Shown here piece after piece: positions 1-7,332 of a stretch of 49,504 nt of DNA. Position 1 is the first letter of the stretch. Each line of letters opens with the position of its first letter. The notes beneath the pieces are model-generated. The model had not been told where the DNA came from. It did not search any database and saw nothing but the letters and a program-made list of their open reading frames with translations. Position numbers and translations under genes: made by a program. Source of the stretch: DASQQQ01 sp036390995 (GTDB lineage Bacteria; Actinomycetota; UBA4738; HRBIN12); assembly GCA_036390995.1 (NCBI GenBank), contig DASWAT010000176.1:1-49504 (forward strand). Reading direction: 5' to 3'.

Positions 1-1
1 T

Positions 2-67
2 CCCGGTTCGGCAGTCGTCCGCCTGTTCCGCGACGAAGGCGGTCGCTGGATCCCGCTCCCGAGCTGA
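2..67 (+). CDS. C-terminal tail of an unidentified upstream gene (partial)
   Basis: An open frame enters from the left edge and ends at TGA 65-67. It reads PGSAVVRLFRDEGGRWIPLPS, a plausible protein tail with mixed hydrophobic and charged residues. A C5G/CG5 stem-loop just after the stop supports a real gene end. Only about 21 codons are visible, so neither the family nor the function can be named. It could be a chance open frame. Confidence 0.4.
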   Translation, partial: PGSAVVRLFRDEGGRWIPLPS

Positions 68-70
68 CTT

Positions 71-89
71 CCCCCGACCTGCCCGGGGG
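71..89 (+). terminator. Stem-loop after the partial gene
   Basis: CCCCCG (71-76) pairs with CGGGGG (84-89) around a 7-nt loop, four bases after the stop codon at 65-67. There is no U-tract. It is terminator-like for the upstream gene and abuts the putative -10 TATGCT of the next operon. Confidence 0.4.
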
Positions 90-91
90 GC

Positions 92-97
92 TATGCT
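92..97 (+). promoter_or_regulatory. Putative -10 of first amino-acid ABC operon
   Basis: TATGCT at 92-97 matches the TANNNT hexamer seen upstream of many genes here. No clear -35 is visible. It would give a leader of about 88 nt before the ATG at 192. The leader contains a GC-rich stem (CCCCGCG 106-112 with CGCGGGG 120-126). If transcription starts a few bases earlier, 99-107 could also pair with 134-142. Confidence 0.4.
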
Positions 98-191
98 CGG
101 GCGGTCCCCGCGCAGACGTCGCGGGGAGCCGAAGGACCGCCCGCGGGGAGCCCGCCTTCGTGCGCTTCCTCACGGGGCAAGGAGGGGGGAG

Positions 192-1103
192 ATGCGCAGG
201 CTTAGGTTCTCAAGCGTCGTGGTGCTGCTGTCCGTCCTGACCCTGGTCACGGCCGCGTGCGCCAGCAACGACAACACCGGCGGCGGAGGCGGGACTGGGA
301 GCCCCGCAGCGTCGTCGCCGACCGCCGCCAACGACCTGCTCGCGAGCATCATGTCGAAGGGGTACATCGAGGTTTCGACGGACCCGAAGTACCCGCCGCA
401 GTCGTTCCTCGACACGGCCACGAACACGTGGAAGGGCTTCGACATCGACGTCGCGACCGAGATCGCCAAGCGACTTGGGGTGGACGTCAAGTGGCAGACG
501 CCGAACTGGACCGCCATCACCAGCGGGAACTGGCAGGGGCGATGGGACATGAGCGTGGGTTCGATGACGATCACGCCCGATCGCGCCAAGGTCCTCGACT
601 TCACTTCGCCTTACTACTACACACCCGCTGGGTTCGCGGTGTACAAGACGAACACGTCGATCACGTCGGCTGCCGACTTGACGGGCAAGAAGGTCGGGGT
701 CTGCGGCGGATGCACGTACGAGGAGTATCTCCGCGGAACGCTCCAGATCCCGGACTACCCCATCGACTTCCAGGTGAAGGACGCCGAGATCGTCACCTAC
801 GACACGGACTCGACAGCGATCCAGGACCTGGCCCTGGGGGACTGCGTCCGCCTCTGCGCGGCGTTCTCGGCGATCCCGACCCTCCAGGGCGCGATCGACG
901 CCGGCAAACCCATCAAGATCGTGGGCCCGCCGCTGTACTACGAGCCGCTGGGCGTGGCGTTCGACCGCGAATCGGCTCTGGACGCGACCGCTCTGGTGCA
1001 GAAGGTCTCCGACATCATCACGCAGATGCACGAGGATGGGACGCTCAGCCAGCTCTCGCAGAAGTGGTACAACGAGGATCTGACGGTCGCGCAGAGCGGC
1101 TAG
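192..1103 (+). CDS. Polar amino-acid ABC transporter substrate-binding lipoprotein
   Basis: Extracytoplasmic solute receptor of the SBP_bac_3 type that delivers an amino acid to the permease and ATPase encoded next. It has 303 aa. The N-terminus MRRLRFSS is followed by a hydrophobic stretch and a lipobox ending in TAAC, then a Gly/Ser/Ala/Thr linker typical of actinobacterial lipoproteins. The receptor fold follows: a first-strand segment (GYIEVSTDPKYPPQSF), the family-typical FDIDVATEIAKRLG, and the closing segment LSQKWYNEDL. The ATG at 192 is preferred over an upstream in-frame ATG at 93 because a GGAGGGGGG ribosome site lies just before it and only this start puts the signal peptide first. 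Unusually, the mature domain carries CGGC and CVRLC cysteine pairs that could form disulfides. The ligand cannot be determined. Confidence 0.93.
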   Translation: MRRLRFSSVVVLLSVLTLVTAACASNDNTGGGGGTGSPAASSPTAANDLLASIMSKGYIEVSTDPKYPPQSFLDTATNTWKGFDIDVATEIAKRLGVDVKWQTPNWTAITSGNWQGRWDMSVGSMTITPDRAKVLDFTSPYYYTPAGFAVYKTNTSITSAADLTGKKVGVCGGCTYEEYLRGTLQIPDYPIDFQVKDAEIVTYDTDSTAIQDLALGDCVRLCAAFSAIPTLQGAIDAGKPIKIVGPPLYYEPLGVAFDRESALDATALVQKVSDIITQMHEDGTLSQLSQKWYNEDLTVAQSG

Positions 1104-1107
1104 CGCG

Positions 1108-2106
1108 GTGGCTCATCAGATCGACGCGCAGGGACCGGGGACCGAGGCGGCGACGCCTCGGTCCCCGGTTTCGTCGCCGGGCGCACCTCGCCTCTCGTTC
1201 CGGGTGAAGGTGGCGCTCGTCTGGATCACCATCTTCATCGTGTTGGGCGTGTTCTTCGCCCTCGCGAAGTTCGACTGGGCGTGGATGCGCGCGAACTTCA
1301 AGTTCATCGCGACGGGGCTGTGGGTGACGATGTTCGCAGCCGTCTGCTCGATCGCGATCGCCGTGGTGCTGGCGCTCTTCGGGGCGCTCGCGCGTCTGTC
1401 GAAGAACCCGATCGCCTACGGGGTCAGCAGCTTCTACACGTCGTTCTTCCGCGGCACGCCGCTGATCGTGCAACTGTTCATCTGGTACCTGGCCGTCCCG
1501 CAGGTCGCCGGGAACATCCTGGGCCAGGACAGCCGCTTCTACCGCTACACGGTGCTGTCCGCGATCCTGGCTGGCATCCTCGGACTCGGTTTCAACTACG
1601 GCGCGTACATGACGGAGATCTTCCGAGCCGGCATCCTGGCCGTCGGCCCGGGACAGACGGAGGCGGCCGAGGCGCTCGGCATGACGTATCGGCAGCGGAT
1701 GCGCCGTATCGTCCTCCCGCAGGCGTTCAAGGTGATCATCCCGCCCACCGGCAACGAGTTCATCGCCATGATGAAGGACACCGCTCTGCTCAGCTTCCTG
1801 GGCGCGGCCGTGTTCTGGTGGGATCTCTTCAAGCGGGCGCAGACGCTCGCCCTGCAGGAGTTCAAGGGACTCGAGGCGTTGATCGTCGCCGCTGGGATCT
1901 ACTGGGCGCTGACCGCGATCTTCACGTTCTTCCAGAGCAAGCTTGAGCGACGCATGAGCCGCGGGTACGTTCGTCAGGTGGTTGCGCCGTCCCAGCGTCG
2001 GACCCGCTGGATGTCGGGCTCCGCAGGCGGCGGGAACCAGGGTGGCGCCATGATGGTCGAGATGCCCGAATCGCAGACGACGCCCGAAGAGCTCCATGAT
2101 GACTAG
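1108..2106 (+). CDS. Polar amino-acid ABC transporter permease (HisMQ family)
   Basis: Inner-membrane subunit of the importer encoded at 192-2860. After a roughly 30-residue polar N-terminus come several transmembrane segments. The family SFYTSFFRGTPLIVQLF segment and the ATPase-contacting EAA loop (EAAEALGMTYRQRMRRIVLPQAFK) are clear, and the C-terminal tail is polar. The GTG at 1108 is four bases after the receptor stop and lacks a good ribosome site. A 16-bp perfect hairpin (1134-1169) lies inside the first codons, so the true start may be further downstream, for example GTG 1204. The stop overlaps the ATPase start. Confidence 0.9.
   Translation: MAHQIDAQGPGTEAATPRSPVSSPGAPRLSFRVKVALVWITIFIVLGVFFALAKFDWAWMRANFKFIATGLWVTMFAAVCSIAIAVVLALFGALARLSKNPIAYGVSSFYTSFFRGTPLIVQLFIWYLAVPQVAGNILGQDSRFYRYTVLSAILAGILGLGFNYGAYMTEIFRAGILAVGPGQTEAAEALGMTYRQRMRRIVLPQAFKVIIPPTGNEFIAMMKDTALLSFLGAAVFWWDLFKRAQTLALQEFKGLEALIVAAGIYWALTAIFTFFQSKLERRMSRGYVRQVVAPSQRRTRWMSGSAGGGNQGGAMMVEMPESQTTPEELHDD
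1134..1169 (+). promoter_or_regulatory. 16-bp perfect stem with GCGA tetraloop
   Basis: Arms 1134-1149 and 1154-1169 are exact reverse complements closed by GCGA, a GNRA tetraloop. The structure lies 30 nt after the receptor stop codon, in the presumed first codons of the permease. It may protect the receptor mRNA 3' end or limit read-through into the permease. Confidence 0.55.
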
Positions 2107-2860
2107 CGACCAGGTCGTCGTCCGCGTCGAGGATCTGCACAAGTACTTCGGCGACCTCGAGGTCGTGCGTGGCGTGAATCTGGAGGTGCACGAGGGCGAG
2201 GTCGTCGTCATGTTCGGCCGGTCTGGCGCGGGCAAGAGCACCGTGCTGCGGTGCATCAACTTCCTCGAGGACCCCACGTCGGGCACGATCGAGGTGGACG
2301 GCATCGCGCTCACTGGGGGTCACCGGAACCGTCATCAACGGGAGAAGATCCGCCAGCTCCGCATCAGGACGGGGATGGTGTTCCAACAGTTCAACCTGTT
2401 TCCGAACATGACGGCCATCCAGAACGTGATGGAAGGGCCGCTCACGGTGAAGGGGATGTCCGCATCACGGGCGCAGGGACTCGGCAGGAGGCTCCTCGAG
2501 CGGGTGGGACTGGACGACAAGGCCGAGGAGTACCCGATCCGGCTTTCGGGCGGCCAGCAGCAGCGAGTGGCGATCGCCCGAGCTCTGGCCATGGAGCCGA
2601 AGGTGATGCTCTTCGACGAACCCACGTCGGCCCTGGACCCCGAGCTGATCGGCGAGGTCCTCGGCGTGATGAAGAGCCTGGCCACCGAGATGCGGATGAC
2701 CATGATCGTGGTCACCCACGAGATGGGGTTCGCCCGCGAGGCGGCCCACCGGTTGGTCTTCTTCCATGAGGGTGTGATCTTGGAGGAGGGGACCCCAGAC
2801 CAGATCTTCGAGCAGACGCGTTTCCCCGAGACCCGGAAGTTCCTGGACGCCGTTCTGTAG
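2096..2860 (+). CDS. Polar amino-acid ABC transporter ATP-binding protein
   Basis: ATPase subunit (GlnQ/HisP type, 254 aa) that powers the first importer. Visible motifs are Walker A (GRSGAGKST), the Q-loop (VFQQFNLF), the signature LSGGQQQR, Walker B (VMLFDEPTSALDPE) and the switch His in VVTHEMGFA. It starts at ATG 2096, overlapping the permease end, with a second ATG at 2099. The overlap indicates translational coupling. The family-typical EEGTPDQIFEQ segment near the C-terminus is present. Confidence 0.94.
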   Translation: MMTSDQVVVRVEDLHKYFGDLEVVRGVNLEVHEGEVVVMFGRSGAGKSTVLRCINFLEDPTSGTIEVDGIALTGGHRNRHQREKIRQLRIRTGMVFQQFNLFPNMTAIQNVMEGPLTVKGMSASRAQGLGRRLLERVGLDDKAEEYPIRLSGGQQQRVAIARALAMEPKVMLFDEPTSALDPELIGEVLGVMKSLATEMRMTMIVVTHEMGFAREAAHRLVFFHEGVILEEGTPDQIFEQTRFPETRKFLDAVL

Positions 2861-2902
2861 GCAGGAGCAGCCGGGGGCCGACCGCCATTCGCCCCCTCCT
2901 GC
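2861..2902 (+). terminator. Stem-loop after first importer operon
   Basis: GCAGGAG (2861-2867) pairs with CTCCTGC (2896-2902), with an inner G-rich/C-rich pairing. It begins directly after the ATPase stop codon. There is no U-tract, so it is terminator-like only by position and stability. Confidence 0.5.
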
Positions 2903-2942
2903 AAGGGTCTTCAGTCGCAAGCGAGATGGGGGGTCCCGGGCG

Positions 2943-2948
2943 TACATT
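2943..2948 (+). promoter_or_regulatory. Putative -10 of second amino-acid ABC operon
   Basis: TACATT at 2943-2948 lies in the spacer between two importer operons, downstream of a stem-loop and about 80 nt before the receptor ATG. No convincing -35 is seen. Confidence 0.35.
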
Positions 2949-3028
2949 CAGGCGGAATGGCTGGCCACAACCGCCCCGTCGGTGGGCCGCCCGCGGTCCT
3001 CCCCCGGGGCAAGGGAAGGAGGGGCGAG

Positions 3029-3925
3029 ATGAAGAGGCGTTGGCTGGTGGTGGTCGCCGTGATCTCGGCGTTCGGGCTCCTGGCGGCGGCGTGCGGCGGC
3101 AACGATACCGGGGGCGGGGGAACCGAGACTCCCACGGCGACCGGGAGCGAGACCGGCTCTCCCGCGCCGTCGTTCACCACCCTGGAACAGGGCAAGCTCA
3201 CGATCGGATCGGATATCCCCTATCCGCCGTTCGAGTTCAGCAAGGGCGGGACCTTGACCGGTTTCGACGTGGAGCTGATGGACGCGGTCGCTCAGAAGCT
3301 GAATCTCGAGTCGAACTGGGTGAACGCGAACTTCAACACCATCTTCACCCAGCTGTCGGTGAACAAGTTCGACGTCGTGGCCTCGGCCGTCACGGCGTAC
3401 GCCCCGAAGGGATCGCCGGCGTACGCGACCACGCAGAAGCGGGCGCAGATCGTGGCGTTCGCCAAGCCCTACTACGACTCGCTCCAGTCCCTCACGACCA
3501 ACCCGGGCAAGACGCCCGACCTTGCGAGCTGGGACCAGCTGAAATCCGGCGACCGAGTGGGTGTTCAGTCGGGGACCACGGGTGAGTTCTGGGCGCAGGA
3601 GAACCTGAAGCCCCTCGGCGTGTCGCTCGTCGGCTACACCAAGGCGCCGGACATCTTCAACGCGCTCGAGGCAGGGCAGCTCGTGGGAGCCGTGGTCGAC
3701 CTCCCGGTTGCCGAGGATATCGTGAAGACGAAGCCGGACCTTGCGGTCACGCAGCAGATCGCGACCGGTGAGCAGTACGCGTTCGCCGTGAACAAGAGCA
3801 ACACCGGGCTCCTGGATGCCATCAACGGCGCGATGGACCAGCTGTTCGCGGACGGAACGTATGCCAGCATCTTCAAGAAGTACTTCCCGACCCAGGAGAT
3901 GCCCTCGTACGCGTCCGGCGGCTAG
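3029..3925 (+). CDS. Polar amino-acid ABC transporter substrate-binding lipoprotein
   Basis: Second solute receptor of the SBP_bac_3 family (298 aa). The N-terminus MKRRWLVVVAVISAFG leads into a lipobox AAAC and a Gly/Thr/Ser linker. The receptor domain begins with GKLTIGSDIPYPPFEF and contains the typical FDVELMDAVAQKLNL and ATTQKRAQIVAFAKPYYDSLQS segments. The ATG at 3029 follows GGAAGGAGGGG and puts the signal peptide first. An in-frame ATG at 2957 would prepend 24 non-signal residues. It is followed by an 11-bp stem-loop and then its permease and ATPase. It lacks the extra cysteines of the first receptor, so the two are not recent copies. Confidence 0.93.
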   Translation: MKRRWLVVVAVISAFGLLAAACGGNDTGGGGTETPTATGSETGSPAPSFTTLEQGKLTIGSDIPYPPFEFSKGGTLTGFDVELMDAVAQKLNLESNWVNANFNTIFTQLSVNKFDVVASAVTAYAPKGSPAYATTQKRAQIVAFAKPYYDSLQSLTTNPGKTPDLASWDQLKSGDRVGVQSGTTGEFWAQENLKPLGVSLVGYTKAPDIFNALEAGQLVGAVVDLPVAEDIVKTKPDLAVTQQIATGEQYAFAVNKSNTGLLDAINGAMDQLFADGTYASIFKKYFPTQEMPSYASGG

Positions 3926-3951
3926 GGGTCCGGAGTGCTGAAGTGAGCTGA

Positions 3952-3983
3952 GAGGGCTCGCGTCTGAGCGGGCGCGAGCCCTC
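3952..3983 (+). promoter_or_regulatory. 11-bp intra-operon stem-loop between receptor and permease
   Basis: GAGGGCTCGCG (3952-3962) pairs perfectly with 3973-3983 around a 10-nt loop. It sits 27 nt after the receptor stop and before the permease ribosome site. Such stems usually stabilise the receptor message or cause partial termination, giving excess receptor over permease. That role is inferred. Confidence 0.6.
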
Positions 3984-4006
3984 ACGCATGTGGAGGAGGG
4001 GGAGCC

Positions 4007-5152
4007 ATGGCGGTTGTCGGAGTGGAGATCTCCAGCCCCCCGGACGTGCGGGGCCCCACGGCTCCGATGCCCGCTACCACGTTCGGGGCTGGCATCGCCG
4101 CGCTCTCGCTTGTCCTGGGGGGGACGTTGGTGCTGCTTGCGTTGGGCGGGGTCCGCAACGCCCCGCTCACGAGCTTCTGCACGAGCCAGGGCATCGTCGA
4201 GACCGGCCCGAACCCGATCATCGGTGCGCGAAGCATCTGCGGGATCGCCGAGGCGACGCGGTCCTCCGCCGAGACCGTGATCCTCCTCGCCGGCGTCGTG
4301 CTCGGCCTCTTCGCCATCGCGAGTGGGTTCATCGGCTACCGGCGGATGGACACGAAGCGTCGGCGCAACGAGATGCTCGCCGGTGGCATCCTCGGTGTGC
4401 AGGCAGTCGTGCTCGGTGTCTTCCTGCTGTGGTTCCGCCAGGGCAGCACGCTCATGATCTTCGTCCACAACTTCCTCGACTTCCCCATCATCGCCGGATG
4501 GTGGGGGAAGTTCGTCACCGCGGCGAAGAACACCGTGATCCTTGCCTTCGGCGGGGAGTTCGGCGGGATCGTCATCGGGCTGATCCTCGCGCTGTTCACC
4601 ATCTCCAAGCAGCGGACGGTGCGGGCGCCGGCCCGCGCGTACATCAACTTCTTCCGCGGCACGCCGCTGGTCTGGCAGCTCTCGTTCGCGTACCTGGGTC
4701 TCGCGACGGGGCTCGGCCTCAACCTCAGCCCCTACGCTACGGCGTTGATCGTGTTCGGCCTGAACACCGGCGCATACGCCGCCGAGGTGTTCCGTGCGGG
4801 CATCCAGTCGATCGAGCGAGGGCAGCTGGAGGCCGCACGTGGGCTCGGCATGTCCTACCTCCAGTCGATGCGTTACGCGATCGTCCCTCAGGCGATCCGA
4901 CGCGTGATCCCGCCGCTGATGAACGAGTTCGTGATCCTGATCAAGGACACGTCATTGGTCCTCGTCCTGGGCCTGACCGAGCAGCAGTGGGACCTGATGA
5001 CCACGGGGTCGCAGGGGTACCTGAACAGCTACAACGCATCCTTCTACGTCGTGACCGCCCTCGGGTACCTGGTGATCAGCCTTCCGCTGATCCGGCTCGT
5101 GAACGCGGTCGAGAAGCGGTTGCGGAGTGGCCTGGTGGGGGTGACGGCATGA
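4007..5152 (+). CDS. Polar amino-acid ABC transporter permease with N-terminal extension
   Basis: Membrane subunit of the second importer (381 aa, against roughly 220-300 for typical family members). The C-terminal two thirds is a standard HisMQ permease: a segment near NTVILAFGGEFGGIVIG, the INFFRGTPLVWQLSFAY segment, and the EAA loop (EAARGLGMSYLQSMRYAIVPQAIR). The first ~165 residues add about three extra hydrophobic helices joined by a loop with two cysteines (SFCTSQ, SICGIAE), which could be an added receptor-docking or sensing module. The ATG at 4007 follows GGAGGAGGGGGAGCC. The stop overlaps the ATPase start by four bases (ATGA). Confidence 0.92.
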   Translation: MAVVGVEISSPPDVRGPTAPMPATTFGAGIAALSLVLGGTLVLLALGGVRNAPLTSFCTSQGIVETGPNPIIGARSICGIAEATRSSAETVILLAGVVLGLFAIASGFIGYRRMDTKRRRNEMLAGGILGVQAVVLGVFLLWFRQGSTLMIFVHNFLDFPIIAGWWGKFVTAAKNTVILAFGGEFGGIVIGLILALFTISKQRTVRAPARAYINFFRGTPLVWQLSFAYLGLATGLGLNLSPYATALIVFGLNTGAYAAEVFRAGIQSIERGQLEAARGLGMSYLQSMRYAIVPQAIRRVIPPLMNEFVILIKDTSLVLVLGLTEQQWDLMTTGSQGYLNSYNASFYVVTALGYLVISLPLIRLVNAVEKRLRSGLVGVTA

Positions 5153-5910
5153 GCGACGGTTCGATGCCAGCCCCCGAGAAAGAGCCGCTGATCCGCCTGG
5201 AGGGGGTCCACAAATGGTTCGGGGATCTTCACGTGCTGCGAGGCGTCGACCTCGCGCTCGAGCCGGGTGAGGTCCAGGTCATCGTCGGCCCGTCGGGAGG
5301 CGGGAAGTCCACGCTCCTTCGATGCGTGAATCTCCTGGAGACCCCGACCCTTGGGCACGTGTGGTTCCAGGGCAAGGACATCACGGACATCCGCACGGAC
5401 CTCGACGACGTCCGGACCAGGATCGGGATCGTGTTCCAGGCGTTCAACCTGTTCCCACACATGACCGCGGTCCGCAACATCACCGTCGCGCTGCAGAAGG
5501 TCCTCAAGCTGGGCCAGGAGGAGGCCAGGGAGAGGGCCACGGAGCAGTTGCAGCGTGTCGGCCTGGCCGAGAAGGCCGATTCGTACCCCGGGCAGCTCTC
5601 CGGAGGACAGCAGCAGCGTGTCGCCATCGCACGTGCACTGGCGATGAGGCCGCGCCTGATGCTCTTCGATGAGGTCACATCGGCCTTGGACCCCGAGCTC
5701 GTGGGCGAGGTTCTGGCAGTGATGAAGGACCTGGCGGAAGAAGGGATGACCATGATGGTGGTCACCCACGAGATGGGATTCGCGCGCGAGGTCGGCACGT
5801 GGCTCGTCTTCGTGGACGGCGGCGTCGTCGCGGAGCGAGGTAGGCCGAGGGAGGTCTTCGCCAACCCGCAGAGCGAGCGCTTGCGGAACTTCTTCGCAGC
5901 GGTGTTGTAG
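5149..5910 (+). CDS. Polar amino-acid ABC transporter ATP-binding protein
   Basis: ATPase of the second importer (253 aa). Motifs are Walker A (GPSGGGKST), the Q-loop (VFQAFNLFPH), the signature LSGGQQQR, Walker B (LMLFDEVTSALDPE) and the switch VVTHEMGFA. Walker B is followed by V-T rather than the P-T of the first ATPase. The third ATPase in this window has the same V-T, so importers 2 and 3 are closer to each other here. The start at 5149 overlaps the permease stop. It is the last gene before a 452-bp gene-free convergent region. Confidence 0.94.
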   Translation: MSDGSMPAPEKEPLIRLEGVHKWFGDLHVLRGVDLALEPGEVQVIVGPSGGGKSTLLRCVNLLETPTLGHVWFQGKDITDIRTDLDDVRTRIGIVFQAFNLFPHMTAVRNITVALQKVLKLGQEEARERATEQLQRVGLAEKADSYPGQLSGGQQQRVAIARALAMRPRLMLFDEVTSALDPELVGEVLAVMKDLAEEGMTMMVVTHEMGFAREVGTWLVFVDGGVVAERGRPREVFANPQSERLRNFFAAVL

Positions 5911-5945
5911 GACCTTGCCCGGGAACGCAGCACCCGGGGAGAGGA

Positions 5946-6041
5946 TCGACCCGCTGCACGAGAAGGCGGGTCGAGGAACCTTTGGAGCCGCTCACGCCTT
6001 CCCCATACGCGAGCGTTGTCTACTCGGTTCCTCGACCCGCC
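5946..6041. repeat. Three-arm inverted repeat with mutually exclusive stems
   Basis: GCGGGTCGA at 5966-5974 can pair with TCGACCCGC at 5946-5954. Alternatively, within the 16-base arm 5965-5980, it can pair with 6026-6041, which is an exact reverse complement. Sharing the middle arm makes the two hairpins alternatives, as in attenuators, although terminator function is simpler. Confidence 0.5.
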
Positions 6042-6166
6042 AAAAGGTGGCCCCGAGCGACCCGGAATCCCGGTCAGCAGGTGCGCGCTCCGCTCCGGCT
6101 GGTGAGACGGCGGGGACTCGCGCCCCCTCTGCCCCTCCGGTCCGACTCGGAGGCGTCTCCCGCCTC

Positions 6167-6193
6167 CCGGTCCCAGCGGCCGCTCGGGACCGG
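6167..6193. terminator. GC-rich stem-loop in convergent region
   Basis: CCGGTCCC (6167-6174) pairs with GGGACCGG (6186-6193), and the loop contains the palindrome AGCGGCCGCT. It lies between convergent genes, 170 nt beyond the end of the iron permease gene. It could end transcription from either side. Confidence 0.4.
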
Positions 6194-6362
6194 AGCGAAA
6201 TCTAGCGAGGTGCCCGCACCCTGTCAACACGCCGATCTGGTTGCACCACAATGAGTTCAGCCGAACGATGCAGGTAGCGGCCCGCCTCGTCCGTGTGAAG
6301 AAAGAGTGACATCAATCGCGCCCGGAACGCCCGTGCTTCATCGGGGGCCCGGGGTCGATGGG

Positions 6363-7235
6363 TCAGCGCGTTCCGCCGTCGGAGCCGCCCTGCGCGACCC
6401 CGGCGACGGCCGGCTGCGGCGCCGAGATCTGGTACGGACGGAAGTAGAACACCGCCGCGGTCGTCAGGTAGCAGACCCACGCCACGAGCTCGAGGAGGGT
6501 CGGGTTGGCTTGATAGCCGATGAGCGCCCGGAGGATCCCGCCGACGCCGCTGTCATCGGGGAGCGTCCGCGAGATGTCGAACGCCTGCGCGGTGAGGAAC
6601 GGGAAGACGCCCGCCTCCTGCAGCTCGTGGATCGCGAACGCGAACAGGCCCGCCGCGACGACGAGGATCAACCCGCCGGTCATCTTGAAGAACGTTCGGA
6701 TGTTCAGGGTCACGGCGCCCCGGTAGAGCAGCGCCCCCACCGCGAACGCGACGGCCAGCCCGAGCCCGGCGCCGATCAGCTGCTCCCCGGCGCCCCCCGA
6801 GGAGACCGCGGTCGCCTTGGCGGCGGCGAAGACGAACAGTGCCGTCTCGATGCCTTCTCGAGCCACCACCACGAACGCCAGCCCGGCCAGCCCGAGACCG
6901 CCGGACATGAGCGCCGAGTCCACCCGCTCGTGTAGCGATGAGCGCAGCCGCGCTCCCTGCTTGCGCATCCAGAAGATCATCCAGGTGAGTACCCCGACGG
7001 CCGTGAGGCTGACCAGGCCCTCGAAGAGCTGCTCGGCCGTGCCCTCGAACTCCGCCGCGGCCGCGAAGACGAGCGTCCCGACCACCAGGCTGAAGGCCGC
7101 CGCAAGCGCCGCGCCCCACCAGACCAGCCTGGCCCGGTCGGTCCGCTCGAGTTGGCGCAGGTACGCCAGGAGGATGGAGATGATCAGGGCGGCCTCCAGG
7201 CCCTCCCGAAGCGTGATCAGAAGCGCCGCACCCAT
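6363..7235 (-). CDS. FTR1-family high-affinity iron permease
   Basis: Polytopic membrane permease for iron uptake (EfeU/Ftr1 type), 290 aa with about seven hydrophobic segments. Both signature REGxE motifs are present, REGLEAALI near residue 10 and REGIETALF near 125, whose glutamates bind iron in this family. The start at 7235 is chosen because GGGAGGAGG lies just upstream of it. The in-frame ATG at 7250 would overlap that ribosome site. No efeO or efeB partner lies nearby, so it may act alone or with distant partners. A TTGCGA-18-TAGGAT promoter overlapping an inverted repeat lies upstream, which suggests repressor control, plausibly by iron. Confidence 0.93.
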   Translation of the reverse strand: MGAALLITLREGLEAALIISILLAYLRQLERTDRARLVWWGAALAAAFSLVVGTLVFAAAAEFEGTAEQLFEGLVSLTAVGVLTWMIFWMRKQGARLRSSLHERVDSALMSGGLGLAGLAFVVVAREGIETALFVFAAAKATAVSSGGAGEQLIGAGLGLAVAFAVGALLYRGAVTLNIRTFFKMTGGLILVVAAGLFAFAIHELQEAGVFPFLTAQAFDISRTLPDDSGVGGILRALIGYQANPTLLELVAWVCYLTTAAVFYFRPYQISAPQPAVAGVAQGGSDGGTR

Positions 7236-7280
7236 GCAACCTCCTCCCATCCACCCGGCTCGCCCACCGGTCGGGCCGAA

Positions 7281-7310
7281 ATCCTATCCACCAAGTAGGA
7301 TTCCTCGCAA
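7281..7310 (-). promoter_or_regulatory. Promoter of the iron permease gene with overlapping inverted repeat
   Basis: On the minus strand, -35 TTGCGA (7310-7305) and -10 TAGGAT (7286-7281) are separated by 18 nt, giving a leader of about 39 nt. The inverted repeat AATCCTA-N9-TAGGATT (7280-7302) covers the -10 and part of the spacer, as an operator would. It does not match the DtxR/IdeR box consensus closely. Confidence 0.5.
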
Positions 7311-7312
7311 CC

Positions 7313-7330
7313 TCGTTCGGCACCGAACGA
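7313..7330. promoter_or_regulatory. 18-bp palindrome between iron permease and polA
   Basis: TCGTTCGG-CA-CCGAACGA is symmetric with 8-bp arms. It lies just upstream of the iron permease -35 and about 75 nt before polA. It is a candidate operator. A LexA box has the opposite arm order (GAAC-N4-GTTC). Confidence 0.45.
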
Positions 7331-7332
7331 TG

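Larger units (their letters stand above)
5911..6362. other. Gene-free convergent region with several inverted repeats
   Basis: No credible gene is visible on either strand. The region separates two genes that end towards each other. It holds a CCCGGG/CCCGGG stem (5919-5939), a 9-bp stem (5946-5954 with 5966-5974), a competing 16-bp perfect inverted repeat (5965-5980 with 6026-6041), a CCTCCG/CGGAGG stem near 6135-6154, and an 8-bp stem (6167-6174 with 6186-6193). The most likely role is bidirectional termination. An unannotated structured RNA is possible. It does not match tRNA, SRP RNA, RNase P RNA or tmRNA cores. Confidence 0.5.

Noticed and set aside
5911..5945. SRP RNA or another known structured RNA on the minus strand
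   Set aside because: A GGTGCTG-like start is present, but the GGAAGGAAGCAGC core and other known RNA signatures are absent.
5915..6205. Short plus-strand open frame in the convergent region
   Set aside because: It has no ribosome site or recognisable motif, and it overlaps inverted repeats that better explain the sequence.
7313..7330. LexA (SOS) box upstream of polA
   Set aside because: The arms run GTTCGG...CCGAAC, the reverse of the SOS order GAAC-N4-GTTC, so it is kept only as an unassigned palindrome.
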